Of a stretch of 64,000 nt of DNA, positions 42,104 to 49,236 are shown piece after piece. The position numbers and the translations under genes were made by a program. Source of the stretch: NIOZ-UU13 sp048635425 (lineage in GTDB: Bacteria; Planctomycetota; Phycisphaerae; Sedimentisphaerales; Anaerobacaceae); the NCBI GenBank assembly GCA_048635425.1, contig JAIVYN010000001.1:1-64000 (forward strand), given 5' to 3'. Positions within the stretch are counted from its first letter, which is position 1, and every line of letters begins with the position of its first letter. The notes beneath the pieces are model-generated. The model was not told the DNA's origin and ran no database searches. It was given only the letters and a program-made list of their open reading frames with translations.

Positions 42104-42739
42104 TTACTGCTCCTCTTTCTCCTGGTTCCTGACTATTTCGGGAGCTTTTTGCAATATTCTGTCGGCCAATCCATACTCGATTGCTTCGGCTGCATCCAGC
42201 CAGAGGTCTCTGTCGCAATCCTTTTCAACTTTCTCGACCGTTTGGCCTGTATGTTTGGCCAATATATCATAAAGCCGGGCCCGCAGCCTCAATATTTCCT
42301 GGGCTTCGATATCCAGGTCCGTAGCCGGTCCAATCAATTGTCCTGTGATTAAGGGCTGGTGCAGAAGAATCCTGTTGTTTGCCAGCAGGAAGCGCTTGTC
42401 AGCCTTACCGCCGGCCAATAACAACGCTGCCATACTTGCTGCCTGCCCGATACAATACGTCGCAACATCGCAGCGCAGAAACTGCATCGTGTCATACACT
42501 GCGAAGCCTGCTGTGATTGAGCCGCCGGGCGAATTGATGTAAAAATGGACATCGTTCTTGTTGTCTTCGTTGCTCAAAAACAGCATCTGGGCAATGATTA
42601 AATTGGCTGATGTATCCTCAATTGGTCCACCGAGAAAAACTATCCTGTCCTTCAGCAGTCTTGAATAAATATCATACGCACGTTCGGTTCGACCACTTTT
42701 CTCAATTACTATCGGCACCAAAGTTTGATTTACGTTCAT
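42104..42739 (-). CDS. clpP: ATP-dependent Clp protease subunit, paralogue A
   Basis: The 211-residue serine peptidase subunit has DRIVFLGGPIEDTSANLI, INSPGGSITAGFAVYDT, nucleophile Ser in GQAASMAALLLAGG, His in RILLHQPL and Asp in DRDLWLDAAEA. It forms the degradation chamber with an AAA+ partner that is not in the window. It is the second of two clpP genes on the strand, after tig and the other clpP; two unlike ClpP subunits may make mixed rings. Confidence 0.93.
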   Translation of the reverse strand: MNVNQTLVPIVIEKSGRTERAYDIYSRLLKDRIVFLGGPIEDTSANLIIAQMLFLSNEDNKNDVHFYINSPGGSITAGFAVYDTMQFLRCDVATYCIGQAASMAALLLAGGKADKRFLLANNRILLHQPLITGQLIGPATDLDIEAQEILRLRARLYDILAKHTGQTVEKVEKDCDRDLWLDAAEAIEYGLADRILQKAPEIVRNQEKEEQ

Positions 42740-42768
42740 TTTGGTTATTCCTTGTTTGTTTAAGGATG

Positions 42769-42818
42769 GTGAGTAGTTAATTGGTGAGTGGTTAATTGAC
42801 TACTCACCACTCACTACA
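42769..42818. repeat. Word repeat hairpin between the clpP genes
   Basis: GGTGAGTAGTTAATTGGTGA on the left and GACTACTCACCACTCACTAC on the right pair as an imperfect hairpin. The right edge touches the stop of the upstream clpP gene (TAG at 42819-42821). The vocabulary matches 21396-21435. Confidence 0.7.
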
Positions 42819-43511
42819 CTATTTACTGTCTTTTTTCTTTTTGTTGTTCTTCTTTTCCTTTTCTTTTTCTTCTTTTTTATCTTTGTCTTTATCTTTGTCT
42901 TCTTCCTGCAGCACCTCGTCGATAAGGCCGTATTGTTGGGCCTCCTCGGCAGTCATATATCTGTCTCTTTCGGTTTCAGAGGCGATTTTTTCGACCGACT
43001 GGCCGGTGTGTCTTGCAAGAATTTCGTTTATCATAGCTTTGGCTTTGAGGATTTCTTCGGCCTGGATTTTGATGTCGGACGCCTGGCCGCTAACACCACC
43101 CCAGGGTTGGTGCAGCATAACTTTGGCGTGTGGCAGGGCGTACCTTTTGCCTTTTGAGCCGGCTGACAGTATCACCGCGGCACCGGACTGGGCCCTGCCG
43201 ATGCAGTAGGTCGCTACAGGAGAGCTGACGAAGCGTATCGTATCATAAATGGCCATCGTATCGTCAACGCTGCCGCCCGGGGAATTGATATACAGGCTGA
43301 TTTCGTTGCTGCGCTTGAGATTGTCCAGATATAGCATCTTCATAATGACCTCAGCGGCCCTTTCATACGATATCGCTCCTATCAGAAAAACAATCCGGTT
43401 CTCCAGCAGCATATCGTCCAGACTCATCTGGCGGTAGCGCTGGTACTGGCCGTATTGATTGTACGGCTCTATATTTCTCGCAATGTTTATTGCACGATGT
43501 TCAATAGACAT
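42819..43511 (-). CDS. clpP: ATP-dependent Clp protease subunit, paralogue B with charged tail
   Basis: The 230-residue protein has the ClpP core: NRIVFLIGAISYERAAEV, INSPGGSVDDTMAIYDT, nucleophile Ser in GRAQSGAAVILSAG, His in KVMLHQPWGG and Asp in ETERDRYMTAEEA. After the core comes a 25-residue tail made almost only of Lys, Asp and Glu (EDKDKDKDKKEEKEKEKK). The tail is a feature not seen in usual ClpP and may affect partner binding. tig lies upstream. Confidence 0.92.
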   Translation of the reverse strand: MSIEHRAINIARNIEPYNQYGQYQRYRQMSLDDMLLENRIVFLIGAISYERAAEVIMKMLYLDNLKRSNEISLYINSPGGSVDDTMAIYDTIRFVSSPVATYCIGRAQSGAAVILSAGSKGKRYALPHAKVMLHQPWGGVSGQASDIKIQAEEILKAKAMINEILARHTGQSVEKIASETERDRYMTAEEAQQYGLIDEVLQEEDKDKDKDKKEEKEKEKKNNKKKKDSK

Positions 43512-43657
43512 TCATTGCTTCCTTTATCAAGTTCATATTTTTACAACTCGTGTTTCGGCAAGCGGATACGTTTTTATCGGATATTTTTACTCGCTGAATC
43601 TCTTTTTGCCCTATTTTTGTAATATATTATTCCCCGTTATGTAGTTTCTAACGGCGT

Positions 43658-45247
43658 CTAACTGCTTTTTTTGGTTTTTTTGGGTTTTTTCTCAGCCCCG
43701 GCCGGCTTCTCAGAGGTTTTTTTCGCCGATTTCTTAGCGGGTTTCCGGGCTTTTTTGGCTTTCTTTTCGGGCTTTTTTTCCGTTATTTTTGCCGTCTCGA
43801 GTAATTTAGAGATGCAGTTATTCTGACGTACCTCTAACTTGAACTGAGCTAACGAGCCATCGCGTTCCATTTGCTCTCTCATTCTTTCGGGCCTTTGGCC
43901 CCGCTGAAGGGCTATCTGGGCGATATGCCCGTTAATCTCTTCTTCGCTGACATCAATCTCGAGCTTATCAGCAACTTTGTCCATAATAAAGAATGTTTTT
44001 AGCTGTTCCCGGGCCTGCTCTTCACTGCCGGCCTGAAGCTGTTCTATATGCTCTTCGAGCTGCTCGCGGGGCAATCCACGCATCATCAAATTCGTATATT
44101 GCCTTTGCAGCAGTGTCTTTGCCTGCTCGGCGACTATATCTAACGGAAGCTCGAAATCGGTGTTTTCGAGCAGATACTGGTGAATTTGCTCGCTCATTTC
44201 GGTTCGAACCTGTGTCTCTAATCGGCTCTGCAGCGTGTCCTGGGTTTTTTCCCGCAGCTCGTTTTCATCTTCGATACCAAGTCTCATGAGGAAGTTTTCG
44301 TCTAACTCGGCGGGCTTGAGCCATTTGATATCTTTGATGTCGATTTGGATATCCACCTTTTTGCCGCGATATTCTTCCCTGAAATATGTCTTTGGGACTT
44401 CGACGCTTATCTGTTTGGTCTGGCCGGCCTCGGCACCGGCCAGTTGTTCGTCGAGCTTCTCAACCGGGACTTCCCCGATAAAACCATTTTGCCTTACGTA
44501 TATCTCGATGTTGTCGAGTTTCTGTTCTTCTTCGATGCCCTCGGCTTTGAGAACCACATCCGCAATTATCTGGTCCTCAGGCTCAACAGCTCCATCCTTA
44601 CGCGGTGTCCATATACCTGACCATCTTTGTAATCGCTCGATCTCTCTATCGATTTGCTCGTCCGTAACTTCCAGTTTTGTCCTTGTTACCGGGATACCTT
44701 CGAGCTGCGGCAGGTCAAAGTCGGGACGCACTTCGACCTCAAAATCAAGCTTCATCGGGCCTTTGGCCGGCAGCTCGATATTTTCAAAATCAATGTCCGG
44801 CTCGCCTATTATCTGCAGCTCGTTGTCCTTGACCGCTGAATCGCTGGCGTCAATCAGCAGTTTCAATTTGATTTGCTCTGTTGTCTCCTTGCCGAATCTT
44901 TTTTCCAGAAGTCGGCGGGGCGCTCGACCCTTTCTAAAACCCGGCACCAGAGCTTCTTTGCGCAGCTCTTTGTATTTTTCATTAGTGGCGTTGTTAATTG
45001 TTTCTTCGGGTATCTCTATGGAGACCTTTTTTTTGCAGGGGCCCGCCTCTTCGATTGTTACTATGTTTTTCGACATAGCGGATTCTTCTTCCTCTTTCTT
45101 AGGTTGCTCTTCATCCGGGGAAGCGGCTTGTTCCTGCTCTTTTGTTTCTGCTGTTTTTTCTTCTTCTTTCGGTGCCGTGGATTGTTCTTCGGCTCGCTCC
45201 TGGGCTTTGTCCGCAGTCTGTTCTGCCGTTTGTTCTTCTTCGACCAT
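43658..45247 (-). CDS. tig: Trigger factor with charged extensions at both ends
   Basis: The 529-residue chaperone contains the ribosome-binding signature PGFRKGRAPRRLLEKRFG (about 100-117), a FKBP-type prolyl isomerase domain (about 215-300) and the helical substrate cradle. The usual length is about 430. An acidic, Glu/Gln/Ala-rich extension of 57 residues precedes the normal start MSKNIVTIEEAG, and a Lys/Pro/Ala-rich tail of about 40 residues follows the cradle. The ATG at 45247 has AGGAG eight bases before it, so the acidic part is likely translated. The two tails have opposite charge. Confidence 0.9.
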   Translation of the reverse strand: MVEEEQTAEQTADKAQERAEEQSTAPKEEEKTAETKEQEQAASPDEEQPKKEEEESAMSKNIVTIEEAGPCKKKVSIEIPEETINNATNEKYKELRKEALVPGFRKGRAPRRLLEKRFGKETTEQIKLKLLIDASDSAVKDNELQIIGEPDIDFENIELPAKGPMKLDFEVEVRPDFDLPQLEGIPVTRTKLEVTDEQIDREIERLQRWSGIWTPRKDGAVEPEDQIIADVVLKAEGIEEEQKLDNIEIYVRQNGFIGEVPVEKLDEQLAGAEAGQTKQISVEVPKTYFREEYRGKKVDIQIDIKDIKWLKPAELDENFLMRLGIEDENELREKTQDTLQSRLETQVRTEMSEQIHQYLLENTDFELPLDIVAEQAKTLLQRQYTNLMMRGLPREQLEEHIEQLQAGSEEQAREQLKTFFIMDKVADKLEIDVSEEEINGHIAQIALQRGQRPERMREQMERDGSLAQFKLEVRQNNCISKLLETAKITEKKPEKKAKKARKPAKKSAKKTSEKPAGAEKKPKKTKKSS

Positions 45248-45319
45248 TTAGGTGCTCCTGAACGATTTTTTACTGTCGTAGCTCTGAAATAATAAACAAA
45301 AAAGGCATCAACCCGCCGT

Positions 45320-45375
45320 TTTGCTTCGCTTGCACCTGCGGTAACGCCGGTGCAGGCGCCAAAGCGAAGCAGCGG
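45320..45375. repeat. Strong palindrome upstream of tig
   Basis: TGCTTCGCTTGCACCTGCGG and CCGGTGCAGGCGCCAAAGCG followed by AAGCA are imperfect inverted arms around a short loop, about 20 base pairs. No T-run follows in either direction, so it is more like a REP-type palindrome or a leader hairpin than a terminator. Confidence 0.55.
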
Positions 45376-45567
45376 GCTTTAGCCAAGTTTTCACGATTTC
45401 CAATCCGGCTCCAATTGACCTTAGGCTCACGCCTAATTGGTGCTGGACTCAAACATATCGGCAACCAACGCCAAACTACCCGTTAGCCGGTATCTCACCG
45501 ATACTATAAGGTTCCTTAAACGCTAAAGAAACGTTTGCAGGCCCCTATCCTTGGGAAAACTCCTTAA
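45376..45567 (-). ncRNA. Candidate structured RNA or tig leader
   Basis: On the minus strand, between tRNA-Gly and tig, several hairpins follow each other: CCC-N7-GGG, AAACG-N9-CGTTT, GTATC-GGTGA-GATAC, and TTAGGC-GTGA-GCCTAA with outer CCAATT/AATTGG pairing. There is no convincing ORF. No known RNA family was recognised. It may be a processed trailer of the tRNA transcript, a tig leader or an independent RNA. Confidence 0.3.
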
Positions 45568-45639
45568 AGCGGGCGATGAGATTTGAACTCACGACATTCA
45601 CGTTGGCAACGTGACGCTCTACCACTGAGCTACGCCCGC
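45568..45639 (-). tRNA. tRNA-Gly (GCC)
   Basis: A 72-base cloverleaf is read on the minus strand. Acceptor arms GCGGGCG and CGCCCGC pair, discriminator T. The D arm is GCTCAGTGGTAGAGC and the anticodon stem-loop CACGTTGCCAACGTG gives GCC. CCA is not encoded. The sequence is a close relative of tRNA-Gly (TCC) at 22852. Confidence 0.95.
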
Positions 45640-45982
45640 ATATTCGTATCTCGTCGCTCGTATTTGGAGATACAGTCTAATAATTATAAGGGCTCTTATC
45701 GGCTATGCAAGGGGTTTTTTACAAAATTTTTGGTGTTTGTACCGGCGGGATCGTTGCTAACTGATGATAATCACATGCTAAAAAGCTTGGGATATTTCCT
45801 GTCTTGCCTTATACGAAACAGTCTTCTAAAAATCTAAAAAATGAGGTTTTTTGGAAAAGATTAGATTGCGGTTGTTTTTTACAGATATGGTATAATATTA
45901 GCTGTTGCTGGACGTTGTGTTATTAAAAACATCGGCCAATTCTCGATCGGAAATTGGAGAACGCAAATTGGAGGGATAGAAA
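45640..45982. other. Intergenic region before the PIMT-like gene
   Basis: The left end has a short CGTATCTCGTCGCTCGTATT word repeat. A clear -10 box TATAAT lies at 45891-45896 on the plus strand, with only weak -35 candidates (TTGCGG at 45866, 19 bases away). The leader after it holds a small hairpin, CCAATT-N9-AAATTGG, near 45935-45956. Nothing else is recognised. Confidence 0.45.
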
Positions 45983-46897
45983 ATGGCTGCAAAAAATCCG
46001 GGACAGCTCAAAAAGTGGATGTATGTGGCCCTTTGTTTGCTGATAGTACCGGCGTTATTTACAATTATCTTTACGGTGAACTGTGCAAAGGAGCCGGAGC
46101 CTGTTGTAGCTTCGCAAGAGACAGAAGCAGATGCCAGTAAGTCACCTGTCGAACCGAACCAGCAGGCAGAGCAGGAGCCAAAAGACCCGAACGATAAAGA
46201 GCTGCTGCATCTCGCCCATAAGCATCCGGCTTTTGCCGAGCGCATCGAAGAGCGGACAAAAATGGTTGCCTGGCAAATCCAGGCCAGGGATGTTAAAGAC
46301 CCCAATGTATTAAAGGCGATGCGAATCGTGCCCCGCCACGCCTTCATCCGGTTCTCCGAGCAGCGCTATGCCTATGCCGACCATCCACTGCCCATCGGCT
46401 TTGACCAGACAATAAGTCAGCCGTACATCGTGGCCTTTATGACCGAGGCCTTACAGTTAAAGCCCGATTCCAAAGTCTTGGAGATAGGCACCGGTTCCGG
46501 CTATCAGGCCGCGGTGTGCGCCGAGATTGCAAAAGAGGTCTATACTATCGAGATTGTCGAAGGGCTTGCAAAGAGGGCCGAAAAGTGCCTGAAGGAGCTC
46601 GGCTACCCGAACGTATTCGTCAGGTTCGGTGATGGATTTTTCGGCTGGCCGGATGTGGCCCCGTTTGACGCCATCATCGGAACGGCCGCTGCGGGACGCA
46701 TACCTGAACCGCTGCTCGAGCAGTTAAAGCCGGGCGGCAGGATGATACTGCCTTACGGCCGTCCATGGGATTTTCAGTACCTGGTCTTAATAACAAAAGA
46801 CCAGAAGGGTAATATCAGCAGGAAGAATGTAATGCCCGTTCGATTCGTCCCTATGACCGGAGAGGTAATGAAACCAGAAAAAAAGTCTGAAAAATAA
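45983..46897 (+). CDS. pcm: Exported protein-L-isoaspartate O-methyltransferase-like protein
   Basis: The 304-residue protein ends in a PIMT domain of about 210 residues: RHAFIRFSEQRYAYADHPLP, DQTISQPYIVAFMTEAL, LEIGTGSGYQAAVCAEIA (SAM site) and LKPGGRMILPYG. PIMT repairs isoaspartyl residues. Before it lie a membrane or signal segment (MYVALCLLIVPALFTIIFTV followed by NC) and a Pro/Glu/Ala-rich linker, so the enzyme is probably outside the cytoplasm or membrane-tethered. The Cys after the segment could be a lipobox with a weak match. How SAM would be supplied there is unclear. Confidence 0.85.
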   Translation: MAAKNPGQLKKWMYVALCLLIVPALFTIIFTVNCAKEPEPVVASQETEADASKSPVEPNQQAEQEPKDPNDKELLHLAHKHPAFAERIEERTKMVAWQIQARDVKDPNVLKAMRIVPRHAFIRFSEQRYAYADHPLPIGFDQTISQPYIVAFMTEALQLKPDSKVLEIGTGSGYQAAVCAEIAKEVYTIEIVEGLAKRAEKCLKELGYPNVFVRFGDGFFGWPDVAPFDAIIGTAAAGRIPEPLLEQLKPGGRMILPYGRPWDFQYLVLITKDQKGNISRKNVMPVRFVPMTGEVMKPEKKSEK

Positions 46898-46915
46898 CTC
46901 GTTGCAAAGACTTCT

Positions 46916-47260
46916 TTAACAGGTCAGGTGCAGGGCGGCGGCAATTTTGACGTTGGTTTGCGATAGTTCATTAAATCGTTCGACGGCCCTGGCCGTATCA
47001 ACCGCTTCCAACTGGATGTCCTCTTCCAGTAAAAAGTGGCGGGTCTCATTCGGGATTTTCATCAGCCCTGATGCACCGCAGCCGACTATTAACACGGTCG
47101 GCTTAGCTTTAATGACAGGCTGCAAATCCTCCGCAGATAACAGATGCCCTTGCTTTCTCCACCAGTTGGCCTGAACGATTCCATCAAGAATTAAACAATC
47201 TTTACTGTAATCTACCCCGTCAATGACGATTTTGCCGAATTGATATGAATCGATGTGCAT
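46916..47260 (-). CDS. MTH938/NDUFAF3-domain protein
   Basis: The 114-residue protein matches the MTH938 (DUF498) fold: IDSYQFGKIVIDGVDYSKDC, then VLIVGCGASGLMKIP and AVERFNELSQTNVKIAAALH. The family is widespread, its human member helps assemble respiratory complex I, and its bacterial role is unknown. It is convergent with the PIMT-like gene, 18 bases away. Confidence 0.85.
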   Translation of the reverse strand: MHIDSYQFGKIVIDGVDYSKDCLILDGIVQANWWRKQGHLLSAEDLQPVIKAKPTVLIVGCGASGLMKIPNETRHFLLEEDIQLEAVDTARAVERFNELSQTNVKIAAALHLTC

Positions 47261-47485
47261 ATTTTTGCCTGACCTTTTTTTAATCTAATATTACACCCGT
47301 TCCATAAGTAACTTTACAACAGCATTCCATACATATAGCACAAAAGCGGTTGTGATGCTATATCTGTAAAATTTACCCTCTTGCCTTGAGTGTATAAATA
47401 TGCTATCAAAAACCCATCTTTTATATCGGGTTTTTTATTGCTGTTACATCGGATTTTTTGGCTGTTATCAAATTTTTTGTCTATT

Positions 47486-48361
47486 ATGAACTCAAAGAAA
47501 ACAGGCATACTGGCAATACTGGGGGCCAGTTTAATGTGGTCGCTGGAGCCTGTTTGTGCAAAACTGGCTTATACTAACTCAGATTATCTTCAAACCTCCG
47601 CCATCAGGGCGATAGTTGTTGTTTTCACTGCCCTTTTATACGTTTTTTTAACAGGAAGAAAAAAGCTTAAGATTACCAAAAATCAGTTCTCAAAAATTCT
47701 TTATATTGCAATAGCCGGGACAATGATCGGGGATTTGTTGTACTTTTTTGCCTTAACGAAAATCTCCGTGCTTAATGCAGTCCTGATAGGTCATATGCAG
47801 CCAATCTTTGTTATTTTGATAGGGTTCTTTTTATTAAAGGAAGATAAGCTGACAAGATTTGATTACATCGGCATATTAACTATGATAATTGCAGCCTTGT
47901 TTGTTACAACGAAGACGCCGGAAAATCTGTTTATGATAAAATTAGGCACGATGGGAGATATTTATGTGCTGTTGGCAACGGCGGCCTGGGCAACAACGGC
48001 TATAGTAACGAGAAAATATCTCAGAGAGCTTAATGCCGGCGTTGTTACCTTTTATAGATATTTAATCGCCTCGGTGATATTTGTTGTTTACTTATCGCTC
48101 AAATCTTCGTTGGTTCTTTCCAATATCTATCAAATCCTGGTCGGTGTTGTAGTTGGGGTGGGAACCATACTTTATTATGAAAGCATGAAGCGAATTAAGG
48201 CCGCTCAGGTTTGTTCTATGGAGCTTTCAACGCCCTTTTTCGCGACTGTTTTTGCTTTTTTGATTTTAAGAGAGGGCGTGACAGTTATGCAGATTTCAGG
48301 GATGGTACTATTATTTGTCGGAGTTTGCTTCTTATCCAAAAAAGAAGAGGCGTACTTTTAA
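47486..48361 (+). CDS. EamA/DMT-family transporter
   Basis: The 291-residue inner-membrane protein has ten hydrophobic segments in two EamA repeats: ILAILGASLMWSLEPVCAKL, IAGTMIGDLLYFFALTKIS, LLATAAWATTAIVTRKYL and STPFFATVFAFLILREGV. These transporters move amino acids, nucleosides or other metabolites; the substrate is unknown. The ATG at 47486 is chosen because MNSKKTG directly precedes the first helix; a longer frame from 47390 adds unneeded residues. Confidence 0.88.
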   Translation: MNSKKTGILAILGASLMWSLEPVCAKLAYTNSDYLQTSAIRAIVVVFTALLYVFLTGRKKLKITKNQFSKILYIAIAGTMIGDLLYFFALTKISVLNAVLIGHMQPIFVILIGFFLLKEDKLTRFDYIGILTMIIAALFVTTKTPENLFMIKLGTMGDIYVLLATAAWATTAIVTRKYLRELNAGVVTFYRYLIASVIFVVYLSLKSSLVLSNIYQILVGVVVGVGTILYYESMKRIKAAQVCSMELSTPFFATVFAFLILREGVTVMQISGMVLLFVGVCFLSKKEEAYF

Positions 48362-48413
48362 ACGTGCTATAAAAGCAGGGCAGAGTTTTTCTCTTTGTGA
48401 TGTTGTAAAAAAA

Positions 48414-48498
48414 CGGAGCAGGAGGGATTCGAACCCCCGTTACCTTTCGGTAAAACGGTTTTCAAGACCGTCGCCTTCAGCCGCTCGGCCACTGCTCC
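48414..48498 (-). tRNA. tRNA-Ser (TGA)
   Basis: An 85-base class II cloverleaf is read on the minus strand. Acceptor arms GGAGCAG and CTGCTCC pair with discriminator G. The anticodon stem-loop ACGGTCTTGAAAACCGT gives TGA. The long variable arm is TTACCGAAAGGTAA and the T arm CGGGGGTTCGAATCCCTC. CCA is not encoded. Confidence 0.95.
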
Positions 48499-48522
48499 GG
48501 ATTCTATAACCTATCTTGTGAA

Positions 48523-48545
48523 GGGACCCCACTTCGTGGGAACCC
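48523..48545. repeat. GGGACCCC hairpin, copy 2
   Basis: GGGACCCCAC-TTC-GTGGGAACCC, next to tRNA-Ser. Compared with copy 1 at 35122-35144 the pair G-C of the inner stem is A-T here and the loop is changed, so pairing is conserved while sequence is not. Confidence 0.65.
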
Positions 48546-48713
48546 AAGCGTATCTCGTGTCTTGAATTACTCCTCAGCCCTTATGTAAACCGGCCTGTTG
48601 AGCAATTTTCCAACTATTTTATACAGAAAAGAAGATTTTGCAAGAAATTTTAGTAGAATTGATGCCTACATCGGTGTTTGGAAAAATATTTTTTAAATTA
48701 TTTTACTTTTTAG

Positions 48714-48748
48714 TTGACATTGCATAGTTTGCATAACATAATATGTTA
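48714..48748 (+). promoter_or_regulatory. padR promoter and operator
   Basis: TTGACA at 48714-48719 and CATAAT at 48737-48742 are 17 bases apart. The perfect palindrome TAACATAATATGTTA (48734-48748) covers the -10 box. PadR proteins bind such AT-rich inverted repeats, so self-repression is likely. Confidence 0.65.
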
Positions 48749-48791
48749 AACAATGTATAATATCAATCTGTGGTTACAAAAGGAGAATTTT

Positions 48792-49133
48792 ATGAAATTT
48801 GAAAGTCAACTATTAAAGGGGATTGCACCGGTGGTCGTTCTGGAGATTCTCTCTCGCGGCCCAATGTACGGCTACGAGCTCAGCCAGGCCATCGAGCAGA
48901 GGAGCGGTGACATCCTGACCCTCGGCAAAGGAACGCTGTACCCGCTGCTGTACAATCTGGAAGCAAAAAAACTCGTTAAAGGCAAGTGGGAGAAGAACCA
49001 ATCCAGCCGAAAGAGAAGGTATTACTCCATCACCAGCAAGGGCAAAGGCCAATTGGCAAAGCAAAAGGCACAGCTCAGGGAGCTGACGGCCGGCCTGAAT
49101 CTCGTCTTCGGCGGAGCACTAACGCCGGCCTGA
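48792..49133 (+). CDS. PadR-family transcriptional regulator
   Basis: The 113-residue regulator has the PadR winged helix: LKGIAPVVVLEILSRGPMYG, YELSQAIEQRSGDILTLGKG, TLYPLLYNLEAKKLV and KRRYYSITSKGKGQL. The ATG at 48792 follows AAAAGGAG. The downstream gene encodes a membrane protein with an N-terminal helical domain usual for PadR partners, so the two likely form a regulator/target pair. An upstream in-frame ATG at 48753 lies too near the promoter. Confidence 0.92.
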   Translation: MKFESQLLKGIAPVVVLEILSRGPMYGYELSQAIEQRSGDILTLGKGTLYPLLYNLEAKKLVKGKWEKNQSSRKRRYYSITSKGKGQLAKQKAQLRELTAGLNLVFGGALTPA

Positions 49134-49142
49134 CCTGTTTAT

Positions 49143-49167
49143 GTCATTCCTGCGCAAGCAGGAATCC
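49143..49167. repeat. REP-type palindrome (GTCATTCCTGC)
   Basis: ATTCCTGC-GCAA-GCAGGAAT is a perfect inverted repeat within GTCATTCCTGCGCAAGCAGG. This sequence is a common dispersed palindrome in bacterial genomes. It lies between padR and its partner and reads in frame with the latter, but the partner's start is downstream. Confidence 0.65.
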
Positions 49168-49236
49168 ATATCGGTCCCCACTTTTACCGGGCGTTTGTAC
49201 AAAAAAATACGAACAACAGTAAGCGAGGTCAGCATT

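Noticed and set aside
44235..45251. 338-codon plus-strand frame opposite trigger factor
   Set aside because: It is Ser-rich low complexity caused by the Glu/Lys-rich tig gene on the other strand.
45583..45837. 84-codon frame starting in tRNA-Gly (GCC)
   Set aside because: Starts within the tRNA and reads the usual false peptide; rest is intergenic.
48315..48509. 64-codon frame across tRNA-Ser
   Set aside because: tRNA-derived peptide (RRDSNPRYLSVKRFSRPSP); not a gene.
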